NCBI GenBank assembly: GCA_019636275.1
Contig: JAHBXY010000026.1
Span: forward strand, 1 to 64,000
Source: Planctomycetota bacterium
GTDB taxonomy: Bacteria > Planctomycetota > J058
DNA length: 64,000 nt
Direction: 5' to 3'
Shown: in pieces, positions 14,183 to 23,340 of the stretch
Numbering within the stretch: the first letter of the stretch is position 1
Layout: each line of letters opens with the position of its first letter
Made by a program: the position numbers and the translations under genes
The notes under the pieces: generated by a model
Told to the model about the DNA's origin: nothing
What the model saw: only the letters and a program-made list of their open reading frames with translations
The model's database searches: none

Positions 14183-16969
14183 TCAGCCGCGCTGTCGGGT
14201 CGTCACGCGGCCGGCGATCTTCACCCGCTTGAACTTCTCGAGGTGGTGCTCGGCCAGCTCGCGGCTCACCCCCTTGAGGACCGGAATGATCGTCCGGTCG
14301 GTCAGCCGCCGCGCCTCGTCGATGCTGCAGCCCTTGACCTCCGCGATGATCTCCGCCGCCTGCTCCTTCTTCTCCGGGTCGGCGATCCGCGAGAGCACCA
14401 GGCCGTGCTCCCCCTCGCCCGACGGCGCCGCGCCGCCCGGCGGCGGCCGCTTCGCCGGCGCCGGCGCGCTCGGACGCGGCGCCTCGGCCCGCGCTTCGAC
14501 CCGGGGCCGCTCGACCGCCCCGGACGCCTCGTTCCCCCGCCGCTCGCGCTCGCCGCCGCCACCGCCGCTGCGCCGGTCGCGCCCCTCGTCCTCCTCCACC
14601 ATGCGCCCGCGCGCCCGCGCGAACGGGTCGGTCTTCTTCTTCTGCGGCCGGCCGCTGCGCGAGCTCTCCTCGAACAGGTCGACGTCCTCGTCGGTCGCCG
14701 GGAAGGGCACACCGCGCGACTTCTTCGCCGGCCGCCGCTCGTGCTTGACCTCGCTCTGCAGGGCGCCGGCCTCGCTCATGTCGAGCTGCTCGAGCCCCGA
14801 CGGCTCGTCGTCGCGCGCGTGCCGCCCGTTCGCCGCCGGACGCCCCTGCGCCGACGCCGCCTCGCGCCGCCCCGGCTTCGACGTCTTGATGATCTCCAGC
14901 GCCTCGCCCGGGTCGAGCGGCTCGAGGATGTCGCTCAGCTCCGGGTCGAACGCCGCCCGCTCGGACCCGCGCGCCGGTCGCGCGCCCCCGCCCCCCCCGC
15001 CCCCGCGCGACGGCGGCGAGAGGTCGAGCGGCGCCGGCTCGAGGCCCGAGCCGTCGTCGAGCGGCGCGTCGTCCTCGGGCCCGAACATGTTCAGGACCTC
15101 GTCGAGGTCGGGCGACCGCGCCCCGCTCCGCCCCCCGCCCGCGCCGCCCTTGCGCGGCTTCGCCGCCGGCGGCGGCGCCCGCTCGTCGCTGTCGAGGAGT
15201 TGCAGGTCGTCGCCGCCCCCGGGCAGGTCGCGCCCCGACGGCGCCGCGGGCGGCGCCCGCCGCGACGTCGGCGCCGGCGCCACGTCCGACGCGCCCAGCT
15301 CCCCGTCGTCGAACAGGTCCAGGTCGCTCTCGAAGCGCTCGCCGCCGGGGCGGCTCGCGTCGCTGCGCCGGTGCGGCGGCGGCTCGTCGAGGATGTCGCT
15401 CCCGGAGTCCTCGAGCGGGTCGCGCCCGGCCTTCCCGCCGGCCTTCCCGCCGCTCTTGCCCCCGCCCAGTCCGGCCAGGTCGTCGAGGACGCGGGAGTCC
15501 TCGAACGGGTCGAGCTCCGGCGCGCTCCCGCGCCCCGACGCCCCCGACCTGGACGGCGAGGACGCGAACGGGTCCGCGCCGCTCCGCACGACCGGCGCCG
15601 GATCGAGCCCGGCCAGCGAGTCCTCGAACGGATCGGGGGCCTTGCCCCGCCCCGAGCGCCCGGCCTCCGCGCCCCTGGCCGGCGGCGGGGGCGGGGGCGT
15701 GGGCGCCGGCTCCGGCCGCCGCGCGCTCGACGTCGACGCCGACCGCCCGCGCGGCTCCTCGAACACGCCCGAGTCCAGCAGCTCCGGCGCCGGCTCCGGA
15801 CGCCGCGCGCTCGCGCTCGACGCCGACCGCCCGCGCGGCTCCTCGAACACCCCCGAGTCGAGCAGCTCCGGCGCCGGCTCCGGACGCCGCGCGCTCGCGC
15901 TCGACACCGACCGCCCGCGCGGCTCCTCGAACACCCCCGAGTCGAGCAGCTCCGGCGCCGGCTCCGGACGCCGCGCGCTCGACGACGACCGCCCGCGTGG
16001 CTCCTCGAACACCGGCAGCTCGGGCGCCGGCTCCGGCCGCCGCGCGCTCGTCGAGGCCGCCGACCGCCCGCGCGGCTCCTCGAACACGCCCGAGTCGAGC
16101 AGCTCCGGCGCCGTCTCCGGCATGGGGCGCGGCTCCGCCCGGCGCGGCTCCGCCGCCGCCCGGCGCAGCTCCTCGACCGCCGCCGGCTCGAGCTCGCCGC
16201 TGTCGCTGAACGAGACCTCCAGCACCTCGGACGTCGTCGCCGCCGAGGTCGTCCGCGCCGGCTCCTCCGCCCGGCGGAAGGCCAGCATGGCCGCGTCGTC
16301 GAAGCGCCCGCTCTGTCGCCGACCGCCCGGCGGCGGCGGCGGAGCCGCCGCGACGGCGCCCACGGGCGGGCTGAGCCAGTCGTCGTCGGCGCCCACCGGC
16401 TCCGGCTCGCGCGCCGGCGGCGCGTGCCCGCTCCAGGCCTCCTGCCGCCCGCGCGTGGCGGGGGCCGGCTCGACCTCGCGGCTCGCCGACCGCGACTCGA
16501 CCGGCCGCGGCTCGGCCTGCCGCAGCTCTCCCGGGGGCGGCCCGCCGGCGGCGAGCACCTGCAGCCCGCCCCCGCAGTGCGGGCACGCCAGCCCGCCGCC
16601 CTCCGACGACCGGCGGTGGCGCCCGCTCGGCTCGTCGTCGCCGCCGCGCTCGACCCGCGCGATCGGCGGGAGCTGCGGCCAGTTCACGCGGGGGATCGTG
16701 TCGGTCACCTCGTCGGTGATCACGACCCGGCAGCCCGCCTCGCGCAGCCCCTGCAGCCGATCGCGCACCACGCCGGCGGCCCGCACGTCGAGGCCGTCGA
16801 GGATCACGATCGGCACGGCGGAGACGATGTTCGACGCCGTGTCGTCGTCGAGCTGGAACAGCCGCCCCAGCTCGTTGCGCACCCGGGCGGCCGTGGGGTC
16901 GCCGAGCGTGTCCGGGCTGGAGTTGCGCTCGAGCGCCGACAGCACGACCTTGAAGGGGCCCGAGAGCAC
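14183..16969 (-). CDS. Long disordered protein with L7/L12-like domains at both ends
   Basis: 928 residues from GTG 16969, which has GGAGGG upstream. The frame is open to 17143, but a good promoter (17054-17082) lies inside that extension, so the longer start is unlikely. The N-terminal domain (about 1-95) has the pattern of ribosomal L7/L12 C-terminal-like folds (IVSAVPIVILDGLDVRAAGV, then LREAGCRVVI). The C-terminal 60 residues repeat it (EIIAEVKGCSIDEARRLTDR, then FKRVKIAGRV). A CPHCGG knuckle follows the first domain. The middle 650 residues are disordered, rich in P, R, S and acidic residues, with five or six near-identical PELLDSGVFEEPRGRS-type repeats (about 15740-16110). No known function; probably a structural or adaptor protein. 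Confidence 0.65.
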   Translation of the reverse strand: MLSGPFKVVLSALERNSSPDTLGDPTAARVRNELGRLFQLDDDTASNIVSAVPIVILDGLDVRAAGVVRDRLQGLREAGCRVVITDEVTDTIPRVNWPQLPPIARVERGGDDEPSGRHRRSSEGGGLACPHCGGGLQVLAAGGPPPGELRQAEPRPVESRSASREVEPAPATRGRQEAWSGHAPPAREPEPVGADDDWLSPPVGAVAAAPPPPPGGRRQSGRFDDAAMLAFRRAEEPARTTSAATTSEVLEVSFSDSGELEPAAVEELRRAAAEPRRAEPRPMPETAPELLDSGVFEEPRGRSAASTSARRPEPAPELPVFEEPRGRSSSSARRPEPAPELLDSGVFEEPRGRSVSSASARRPEPAPELLDSGVFEEPRGRSASSASARRPEPAPELLDSGVFEEPRGRSASTSSARRPEPAPTPPPPPPARGAEAGRSGRGKAPDPFEDSLAGLDPAPVVRSGADPFASSPSRSGASGRGSAPELDPFEDSRVLDDLAGLGGGKSGGKAGGKAGRDPLEDSGSDILDEPPPHRRSDASRPGGERFESDLDLFDDGELGASDVAPAPTSRRAPPAAPSGRDLPGGGDDLQLLDSDERAPPPAAKPRKGGAGGGRSGARSPDLDEVLNMFGPEDDAPLDDGSGLEPAPLDLSPPSRGGGGGGGARPARGSERAAFDPELSDILEPLDPGEALEIIKTSKPGRREAASAQGRPAANGRHARDDEPSGLEQLDMSEAGALQSEVKHERRPAKKSRGVPFPATDEDVDLFEESSRSGRPQKKKTDPFARARGRMVEEDEGRDRRSGGGGGERERRGNEASGAVERPRVEARAEAPRPSAPAPAKRPPPGGAAPSGEGEHGLVLSRIADPEKKEQAAEIIAEVKGCSIDEARRLTDRTIIPVLKGVSRELAEHHLEKFKRVKIAGRVTTRQRG
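15740..16110. repeat. In-frame coding repeats (about 84 bp) in the disordered region
   Basis: Five or six copies with a few substitutions. The central copies at about 15780-15970 are nearly identical, which suggests recent duplication or gene conversion. The encoded unit carries an LDSGVFEEPRGRS core. Confidence 0.8.
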
Positions 16970-17053
16970 GCCCACCCTCCGCTCCGGCGTCCCCTCCGCC
17001 GCCCGCGCGCGCCGGAGGGCCCGGACCGAGGCCGGTCCGGGCGCCAGGTTCTC

Positions 17054-17082
17054 ACTATCTTCAGGCCGCCAGAGCGTGTCAA
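17054..17082 (-). promoter_or_regulatory. Sigma-70 promoter of the L7/L12-like operon
   Basis: On the minus strand: TTGACA (17082-17077), 17-bp spacer, GATAGT (17059-17054). Transcription would start near 17047 and leave a leader of about 78 bases before GTG 16969. Confidence 0.75.
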
Positions 17083-17180
17083 GCCGAACGGGCCGAGCAG
17101 GTTCGGCGGCTCCTCTTGGACCCGGCCGGCCCGGGAGCCTCACCCCCCTCCCCCTCAGACGCGCGCCGCCCCCCGCGGGA

Positions 17181-18104
17181 TCAGCCGCCCCGGGTGGCGC
17201 GGGCGTAGACGGCCATGAGGTGCGCCGCCGAGACGTGGGCGTAGACCTGCGTCGTGGCCAGGCTGGAGTGGCCGAGGAGCTCCTGGATCGCCCGCAGGTC
17301 GGCCCCGTTCTCGAGCAGGTGCGTGGCGAACGTGTGGCGCAGCGTGTGCGGCGTGACCCAGGTCAGGCCGGCCCGCCGCGCCGCGGCGACGACCACGCGC
17401 GACAGACCGCGCACGCCCAGCCGCCCGCCGCGCCGGCTGAGGAACAGGGCCGAGCTCACCGGCCGCGCGCCCAGCTCGCGCACGAGGGCCGCCCGCTCGC
17501 CCGCGAGGTAGGCCTCGAGCGTGGCCGCCGCCCGGCGCCCGACCGGCGCCAGCCGCTCCTTGCGCCCCTTGCCGCGCACGCGCACGCACAGCCCGTCGCC
17601 CCCGTCGCCCGGCACGAGGTCGCCCGGGTCGAGCCCCGCGACCTCGGCCACGCGCAGCCCCGCCCCGTAGAGGAGCTCGACCACGGCCCGGTCGCGCACC
17701 GGCGCCGGCCCGGCGGGCACCTGCACGGCCTCGAGCAGGCGCTCGACCTCGTCGCGGCGCAGGAAGCGCGGCAGCGGCCGGCGCCGCGGCGGCGAGCGCA
17801 CCTGCCGCGTCGGGTCGCCGCGGCACAGGCCCTCGGCCCTGAGGAAGCGGTAGAAGGTGCGCAGGCCGGCGAGCCGCCGCTCGATCGAGCTGCGCGCCAG
17901 CCCGCGCGCCTTGAGCCCGGCCAGGAAGGCCCGCACCGCGCCGCGCTCCAGCGCGTCGGGGTCGAACGGCGCCTCGAGCGCCCCCTGCCGCTCGAGCAGC
18001 TCGCGCACGTCGGCGGCGTAGGCGCGCAGCGAGTGCGCCGAGAGGTTGCGCTCGACGCGCAGGTGCTCGACGAAGCGGGCCAGGAGCTCTCCCCCCGTGC
18101 GCAC
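17181..18104 (-). CDS. xerC: Tyrosine recombinase XerC/XerD
   Basis: 307 residues from GTG 18104 behind GGAGGAGG. The SAM-like N-terminal domain ([23 protein letters not shown], then [15 protein letters not shown]) and the catalytic domain match Xer recombinases in length and order. Catalytic residues are Arg151 (GAGLRVAEV), a lysine in GKGRKER, His253/Arg256 (HTLRH), His279 (LLGHS) and Tyr288 (QVYAH). Xer proteins resolve chromosome dimers at dif during division. It is unlinked to the element integrase and lacks an att-like context, so it is the host housekeeping enzyme. XerC against XerD cannot be settled from this sequence alone. It is divergent from pabB. Confidence 0.85.
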   Translation of the reverse strand: MRTGGELLARFVEHLRVERNLSAHSLRAYAADVRELLERQGALEAPFDPDALERGAVRAFLAGLKARGLARSSIERRLAGLRTFYRFLRAEGLCRGDPTRQVRSPPRRRPLPRFLRRDEVERLLEAVQVPAGPAPVRDRAVVELLYGAGLRVAEVAGLDPGDLVPGDGGDGLCVRVRGKGRKERLAPVGRRAAATLEAYLAGERAALVRELGARPVSSALFLSRRGGRLGVRGLSRVVVAAARRAGLTWVTPHTLRHTFATHLLENGADLRAIQELLGHSSLATTQVYAHVSAAHLMAVYARATRGG

Positions 18105-18218
18105 GGTCCCCCTCCTCCTCCGCTCTTTCGGCCCGCGGCGCTCGCTGTCTTTGGGGCGGCGCGGTGGCGAGCGACGACGCCCCGCTCTAGGATCGACGCC
18201 ACCCCCGCACCGAGAGCC

Positions 18219-19646
18219 GTGCCGAGCGCCACGACCCCCCGACGACGACGCCCGCCTCCGCCCGCCCGCGCCCCCGGTCTGCCCCGCCCGGGCGACGTGG
18301 CGCGCGCCCTGCGCCAGGCCGGCGCCCCCGGGGTCTCGGTCCTCGAGAGCGGCCTCGACCAGGACGACCTCGGCCGCTCGTCGTTCGTGTGCCTGCGCCC
18401 CCTCGCCCTGGCCCGCGCCGCGCCGGGGGGTGACCTCGAGGTCGTCGACGGCCCGCGCGGCCTGCCGCGCCGCCTCCCGGGCGACCCGCTGGCGGCCGCC
18501 CGCGACCTCCTCCGCCGCCTGCGCCCCTCCGGCGCGCGGCGCCCGCCGGCGCCGTTCCCCTTCGCCGGCGGGGCGCTCCTGGCCCTCTCCTACGACCTCG
18601 GCCGCCGCTACGAGCGCCTCCCGGGCGGCCCGCCGGTCGAGCCCGGCCTCCCCGACCTGTGGGTCGCCGTCCACGACGGCGCCCTGGCCTTCGACCACCG
18701 GGGCGGCCGCGCCCGCTGGGTCGGCGCCCCCGGCCGCGGTCGCGACGACGCCCTGGCCGCCCTGCGCGCCGCCGCGCCGCTGGACCTCCCGGCCGCGCCC
18801 CGCCCCGCCGCCGCCCGCCCCAGCCTCGACACGGCCGCCTACCGCCGCGCCGTGCGCACGGCGCGGGCCTGGATCCGCCGCGGCGACCTGTTCGAGGTGA
18901 ACCTCTCGCGCCGCTGGGAGGCGCCGCCGGTCGACCCCGACCGCTGCCTGGCCGCCCTGCGCGCCCTCTCGCCCGCGCCGTTCATGGCCGACCTGGAGCT
19001 CGCGCCGGGCGTGCGGCTGCTCTCGGCCTCGCCCGAGCGCTTCCTCTCGCTCGACGCCCGCGGCCGGGCCACGAGCTGGCCGATCAAGGGCACGCGCCGC
19101 CGCGGCCTCACCCCGGCCGAGGACCGCGCGCTCCTGGCCGACCTGCTGGCCAGCGACAAGGAGCGCGCCGAGCTGGCCATGATCGTCGACCTCGTGCGCA
19201 ACGACCTCGGCCGCGTCGCGCGGCCCGGCTCGGTGCGCGTCGTCGACGCGCGCCGCGCGCAGTCGTGGCCGCAGGTCCACCACACCGTGGCCGTCGTCGA
19301 GGGCCACCTCGACCAGGGCCGCGACTGGGCCGACCTCGTCTCGGCCGCCTTCCCGCCCGGCTCGGTGACGGGCGCGCCCAAGGTGCGCGCCATGGAGGTG
19401 ATCGACGCGCTCGAGCCCGTGCGCCGCGGGCCCTACTGCGGCGCGTTCGGCTGGGTCGGCTGGGACGGCGCGCTCGACCTCGCCGTGGCGATCCGGATCG
19501 TCGTGGCCACGCCGACGCGGACCCTCGTCCACGCCGGCGGCGCCGTGCTCCTCGGCTCGGACCCGGCCGCCGAGGAGCGCGAGGGGCGCCTCAAGGCCCG
19601 GGCCGGCCTGCGCGCCGTCGCCGCCGCCGCGGCGGGGGGCGGCTAG
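18219..19646 (+). CDS. pabB: Aminodeoxychorismate synthase component I (PabB-like)
   Basis: 475 residues from GTG 18219 (GTG 18297 is an alternative; neither has a clear Shine-Dalgarno). The chorismate-binding domain is intact: [69 protein letters not shown] and [16 protein letters not shown]. The lysine in PIKGT is typical of PabB (4-amino-4-deoxychorismate, folate pathway); TrpE normally has PIAGT. The partner amidotransferase PabA and lyase PabC are not in the window. It lies 2 bases before the phosphoesterase gene, so they are probably cotranscribed. A TAGGAT at 18188 could be its -10. Confidence 0.85.
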   Translation: MPSATTPRRRRPPPPARAPGLPRPGDVARALRQAGAPGVSVLESGLDQDDLGRSSFVCLRPLALARAAPGGDLEVVDGPRGLPRRLPGDPLAAARDLLRRLRPSGARRPPAPFPFAGGALLALSYDLGRRYERLPGGPPVEPGLPDLWVAVHDGALAFDHRGGRARWVGAPGRGRDDALAALRAAAPLDLPAAPRPAAARPSLDTAAYRRAVRTARAWIRRGDLFEVNLSRRWEAPPVDPDRCLAALRALSPAPFMADLELAPGVRLLSASPERFLSLDARGRATSWPIKGTRRRGLTPAEDRALLADLLASDKERAELAMIVDLVRNDLGRVARPGSVRVVDARRAQSWPQVHHTVAVVEGHLDQGRDWADLVSAAFPPGSVTGAPKVRAMEVIDALEPVRRGPYCGAFGWVGWDGALDLAVAIRIVVATPTRTLVHAGGAVLLGSDPAAEEREGRLKARAGLRAVAAAAAGGG

Positions 19647-19648
19647 CC

Positions 19649-20422
19649 GTGGGCGCGCGGATCGCGTTCGTCTCGGACATCCACTCGAACCTCGAGGCCC
19701 TGACCGCGGTCATGCGCGACATCGAGGCCAAGAAGTGCACGAAGATCTACTGCCTCGGCGACCTGATCGGCTACGGGCCGAACCCCAACGAGTGCATCGA
19801 CATCGCCATGCGCAGCTTCGAGCTCGTGATCAACGGCAACCACGACGAGGCGATCAGCTACAAGATCCCCAAGCGCTTCAAGCGCCTGGCCGCCAAGGCG
19901 GCCTTCTGGACGCGCCGCCGCGTGAAGCCGGGCGGCAAGTTCCCCGGCGCCAACGGCCCCGAGCAGCGCCAGCGCTGGGCCTACCTGCGCGACATGCCCG
20001 ACACGCACACGCTCGGGCCGTGGCTCCTCGCCCACGGCTCGCCCGAGTCGAACCTCGACTACGTCCACGACGCCGTGGGCGCGCTCGACGTCTTCCAGCG
20101 CCTCATGGGCGCCTCGCGCCTGTGCTTCCTCGGCCACACGCACGTGCCCGGGATCTTCCTCCTCGACCGCAACGACGTGCACTACGTCGAGCCGGAGGAG
20201 GGCAAGCGCTACGCGATCAACGGCCACCGGGCGATCGTCAACGTCGGCTCGGTCGGCCAGCCCCGCGACGGCGACCCGCGCGCCTGCTGGGTCCTCGCCC
20301 GCGAGGACGGCAGCTTCTCCTTCCGGCGGGTCGAGTACGACATCGACCAGACCGCCGACAAGATCGTCCGCGCGCGCGGGCTGCACGAGAGCCTCGCCCA
20401 GCGCCTCTACGTCGGGGAGTGA
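19649..20422 (+). CDS. Calcineurin-like metallophosphoesterase
   Basis: 257 residues. All metal-binding motifs are present: SDIHSN (residues 9-14), [14 protein letters not shown], the HGSP histidine and GHTHVP. This belongs to the YfcE/MJ0936-like group of cytoplasmic phosphodiesterases. [15 protein letters not shown] near the C-terminus is also typical. The substrate cannot be read from sequence. GTG 19649 starts 2 bases after the pabB stop, which suggests coupled expression. Confidence 0.85.
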   Translation: MGARIAFVSDIHSNLEALTAVMRDIEAKKCTKIYCLGDLIGYGPNPNECIDIAMRSFELVINGNHDEAISYKIPKRFKRLAAKAAFWTRRRVKPGGKFPGANGPEQRQRWAYLRDMPDTHTLGPWLLAHGSPESNLDYVHDAVGALDVFQRLMGASRLCFLGHTHVPGIFLLDRNDVHYVEPEEGKRYAINGHRAIVNVGSVGQPRDGDPRACWVLAREDGSFSFRRVEYDIDQTADKIVRARGLHESLAQRLYVGE

Positions 20423-20433
20423 GACCACGCGCG

Positions 20434-20462
20434 TTGTCGCCCCCGCCGCCGCGGGCTAACCT
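20434..20462 (+). promoter_or_regulatory. Putative promoter of the 20.5-26.1 kb glycan operon
   Basis: TTGTCG (20434-20439), 17-bp spacer, TAACCT (20457-20462), 23 bases before ATG 20486. The same -10 hexamer and spacing occur before the CorC-like gene. Confidence 0.5.
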
Positions 20463-20485
20463 GAGCGCGCGCACGAGGGCGCGAG

Positions 20486-22387
20486 ATGATCGGCGTCGGA
20501 ACGTTCAGGACCACGGCCCGCGCGCGCCGGTACGTCAACGAGGTGCTCGACGCCGAGCGCCTCTCCTACGGCCCGTTCACGCAGCGCTTCGAGCGCGCCT
20601 TCGCGGCCAGCCACGGCTGCCGCTTCGCGGTCATGACCGCCAGCGGCACCTGCGCGCTCCAGCTCGCGCTGGCGGCCCTCAAGGCGCGCCACGGCTGGGC
20701 CGACGGCGACGAGGTGATCGTCCCGGCGGTCACGTTCATCGCCACGTCGAACATCGTCCTGCAGAACGGCATGCGACCCGTGTTCGTGGACGTCGACCCC
20801 GTCTACTACGAGCTCGACCCCGACAAGGTCGAGGCCGCGATCACGCCGCGCACGCGCTGCATCATCCCCGTGCACCTGTTCGGCCTCCCCTGCGAGATGG
20901 ACCGCATCCAGGCGCTCGCCACCCGCCACGGGCTGAGGATCATCGAGGACTCGTGCGAGACCATGTTCGCCCAGCACCAGGGCCGCTCCGTCGGCGCCTG
21001 GGGCGACATCGGCTGCTTCTCCACCTACGTGGCGCACATCCTGGTCACCGGCGTGGGCGGGATCTGCACCACGAACGACATGGAGCTCGCGGTCACCCTG
21101 CGCTCGCTCATGAACCACGGGCGCGACTCGATCTACCTGAGCATCGACGACGGCAAGGCGTCGACGCGCGAGGAGCTCGAGCTGATCATCAAGCGCCGCT
21201 TCTCCTTCGTGCAGCTCGGCTACAGCTACCGCGTCACCGAGCTCGAGGGCGCGCTCGGGCTGGCGGCGTTCGAGGAGCACGAGGAGATGATGCGCCGGCG
21301 CCGCGAGAACGGCGCCTTCCTCACCGAGCGGCTCTCCCGCTGGTCCGAGCACCTGCAGGTCCCGGCGATCCGCCCGGGGGCGACGCACTCGTTCATGATG
21401 TTCCCGCTCGTCCTGCGCAAGGAGAAGAAGACCGAGCTGGTGAACTTCCTCGAGCAGAACGGGGTCGAGACCCGCGACATGCTCCCGCTCATCAACCAGC
21501 CGGTCTACCAGGGCATGTTCGGCCTGAAGGCCGAGGACTACCCCGTCGCCACCTGGATCAACGAGAGCGGCTTCTACGTCGCGTGCCACCAGGACCTCAC
21601 GCCCGTCGAGCGCGACTACATGGTCGAGGTGTTCGACGCCTACTTCACGCGCGCGAGCCTCCGGCGCGACGCCTGCTGCCTGATCGCCATGTCGAACGGC
21701 GACGGGCGCGCGGCCGAGCACGTCCTCGACCTCCTGCCGCTCGACGCCTTCCAGGAGCGGATCCTGGTCGAGGCCTCCGACGACCCGGTCACGCCGGCGC
21801 TGTTCCGCGGGCGCGGGTTCACGGTGATCCAGGAGCGGGCGGGCAAGGGCGCGCTCCTGCGGCGCGCGCTGGCCGCCACCTCCTGCGAGGACGTGATCGT
21901 CATGGGCCTCGACGGCGCCGACGACCCGCGCGACGTGGCCAGCCTGCGCCTCAAGCTGCGGCAGGGCAACGACCTCGTGATCGCCAGCCGCTTCCTCCCC
22001 GACGGCGGCCGCGCGACCGACCGCGCCTTCTCCTACGGCTCGATCGGCAACCGCTTCTTCACCTTCCTCCTGGGCGTCGTCTTCAGCCGCAACGTGACCG
22101 ACGTCAACAACCTGTTCCGCGGCTTCAAGAAGGCCGCCGTCGCGCGCCTGCCGCTCGCAGAGGAGGGCGAGAGCGCCATGTTCGAGATGACGCTCCAGGC
22201 CCTCGACGGCTCGCTCAGGCTGGCCGAGTGCCCGACGGTCGAGCGGCGGAGCCTCGTCCCGCGCAAGAAGCGCAACCGCGTCCTCAGCGCCCTCTCGTTC
22301 CTGTGGATCCTCCTCGTGCACCTGCTCTCCTGGCGCGCGCGCGCGCGCCGGCGCCGGCTCACGTGGCGGGGCGAGGGGCCGTCGTGA
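20486..22387 (+). CDS. DegT-type PLP enzyme (Lys replaced by His) fused to a GT2-like glycosyltransferase
   Basis: 633 residues in two domains. Residues 1-385 are a DegT/DnrJ/EryC1/StrS fold: SYGPFTQRFERAFAASHGC, TASGTCALQLAL, DEVIVPAVTFIATSNIV and HLFGLPCEMDRI. At the position of the Schiff-base lysine (usually FYxxKxxTTGEGG) the sequence reads CFSTYVAHILVTGVGG, with His instead of Lys. In ColD and RfbH, which are 3-dehydratases rather than aminotransferases, His replaces Lys at this site. Residues 390-630 resemble DPM1-type GT2 enzymes (GLDGADDPRDVASLR, NDLVIASRF, SIGNRFFTFLLGVVFSRNVT, DVNNLFRGFKK) with a hydrophobic tail segment. It leads the operon and is coupled by GTGA to a GDP-fucose-synthase-like gene, which fits GDP-sugar deoxygenation. 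Confidence 0.75.
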   Translation: MIGVGTFRTTARARRYVNEVLDAERLSYGPFTQRFERAFAASHGCRFAVMTASGTCALQLALAALKARHGWADGDEVIVPAVTFIATSNIVLQNGMRPVFVDVDPVYYELDPDKVEAAITPRTRCIIPVHLFGLPCEMDRIQALATRHGLRIIEDSCETMFAQHQGRSVGAWGDIGCFSTYVAHILVTGVGGICTTNDMELAVTLRSLMNHGRDSIYLSIDDGKASTREELELIIKRRFSFVQLGYSYRVTELEGALGLAAFEEHEEMMRRRRENGAFLTERLSRWSEHLQVPAIRPGATHSFMMFPLVLRKEKKTELVNFLEQNGVETRDMLPLINQPVYQGMFGLKAEDYPVATWINESGFYVACHQDLTPVERDYMVEVFDAYFTRASLRRDACCLIAMSNGDGRAAEHVLDLLPLDAFQERILVEASDDPVTPALFRGRGFTVIQERAGKGALLRRALAATSCEDVIVMGLDGADDPRDVASLRLKLRQGNDLVIASRFLPDGGRATDRAFSYGSIGNRFFTFLLGVVFSRNVTDVNNLFRGFKKAAVARLPLAEEGESAMFEMTLQALDGSLRLAECPTVERRSLVPRKKRNRVLSALSFLWILLVHLLSWRARARRRRLTWRGEGPS

Positions 22388-23340
22388 CGGCGCCCGGCCG
22401 CCTCCCGCCCGGCGCGCGCATCTGGGTCGCCGGGCACCAGGGCCTCCTCGGCTCCGCCGTCGCCCGGCGCCTGGACCGCGACGGGCACACCCGGCTGATC
22501 ACCCGGACGCGCGCGGAGCTCGACCTGCGCGACGCGGCGGCGACCCTGCGCTTCCTGGAGGAGGAGCGGCCCGAGTACGTGTTCATGTGCGCGGCGAAGG
22601 TCGGCGGGATCAAGGCGAACATGGACGCGCCGGCCGACTTCCTGCTCGAGAACCTGCAGCTCCAGAGCGCCGTGCTCGACGGCTGCCGGCGCGTGGGCGT
22701 GCGGCGCCTGCTGTTCGTCGGCAGCTCGTGCATCTACCCGCGCGAGGCGCCCTGCCCGATCACCGAGGAGGCGCTGCTCACGGGCCCGCTCGAGCCCACC
22801 AACGAGGGCTACGCCCTGGCGAAGCTCGCCGGGCTGCGCCTGTGCCAGTTCATGCGCGCGCAGCACGGGTGCGACTTCGTCACGGCGATCCCCACCAACC
22901 TCTTCGGCCCGGGCGACCATTACGACCTCGAGCGGGCGCACCTGCTCCCGGCGCTGATCCGCAAGGTGCACGAGGCGAAGCGCGACGGCCGCCGCGAGGT
23001 GCCGCTGTGGGGGAGCGGGCGACCGCGGCGCGAGTTCATGCTCAGCGACGACTGCGCCGACGCGCTCGTGTTCATCATGGAGCGCCACGAGGGCGGCGCG
23101 CCGCTCAACGTGGGCACCGGGCGCGACGCGAGCGTCCTCGAGCTCGCCCAGGCCGTGGCCCGCGTCCTCGAGGCGGACATCGGGTTCGTCCTCGACCCGA
23201 CGCGGCCCGACGGCATGATGCGCAAGCTCCTCGACATCAGCCGGCTGACGGCGCTGGGCTGGACGTCGCGCGTGAGCCTCGACGACGGCATCCGCGCCAC
23301 CTACGCCGACTTCCTCGCCGGGGGCGGGGCGCGCGCGTGA
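22384..23340 (+). CDS. fcl: GDP-L-fucose synthase-like epimerase/reductase
   Basis: 318 residues, short-chain dehydrogenase fold. The NADP motif is GHQGLLGSAV; MCAAKVGGIKANMDAPADF, GSSCIYPR, the catalytic EGYALAKLAG (Y-x3-K) and TNLFGPGDHYD are all characteristic of Fcl/WcaG. It converts GDP-4-keto-6-deoxymannose to GDP-L-fucose, or in the ColC branch makes GDP-L-colitose. The neighbour with a ColD-like active site makes the second reading plausible. No GDP-mannose 4,6-dehydratase is in the window. Its start overlaps the previous stop (GTGA) and so does its stop with the next start. Confidence 0.85.
   Translation: MTAPGRLPPGARIWVAGHQGLLGSAVARRLDRDGHTRLITRTRAELDLRDAAATLRFLEEERPEYVFMCAAKVGGIKANMDAPADFLLENLQLQSAVLDGCRRVGVRRLLFVGSSCIYPREAPCPITEEALLTGPLEPTNEGYALAKLAGLRLCQFMRAQHGCDFVTAIPTNLFGPGDHYDLERAHLLPALIRKVHEAKRDGRREVPLWGSGRPRREFMLSDDCADALVFIMERHEGGAPLNVGTGRDASVLELAQAVARVLEADIGFVLDPTRPDGMMRKLLDISRLTALGWTSRVSLDDGIRATYADFLAGGGARA

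Noticed and set aside
13508..17218. Very long plus-strand frame opposite the L7/L12-like operon
   Set aside because: Composition is leucine/arginine-rich without domain signals, while the minus strand has promoter, ribosome-binding sites and zinc ribbons.
17181..18104. The Xer recombinase as part of a mobile element
   Set aside because: Length and motifs fit housekeeping XerC/D, and there are no att repeats or accessory genes around it.
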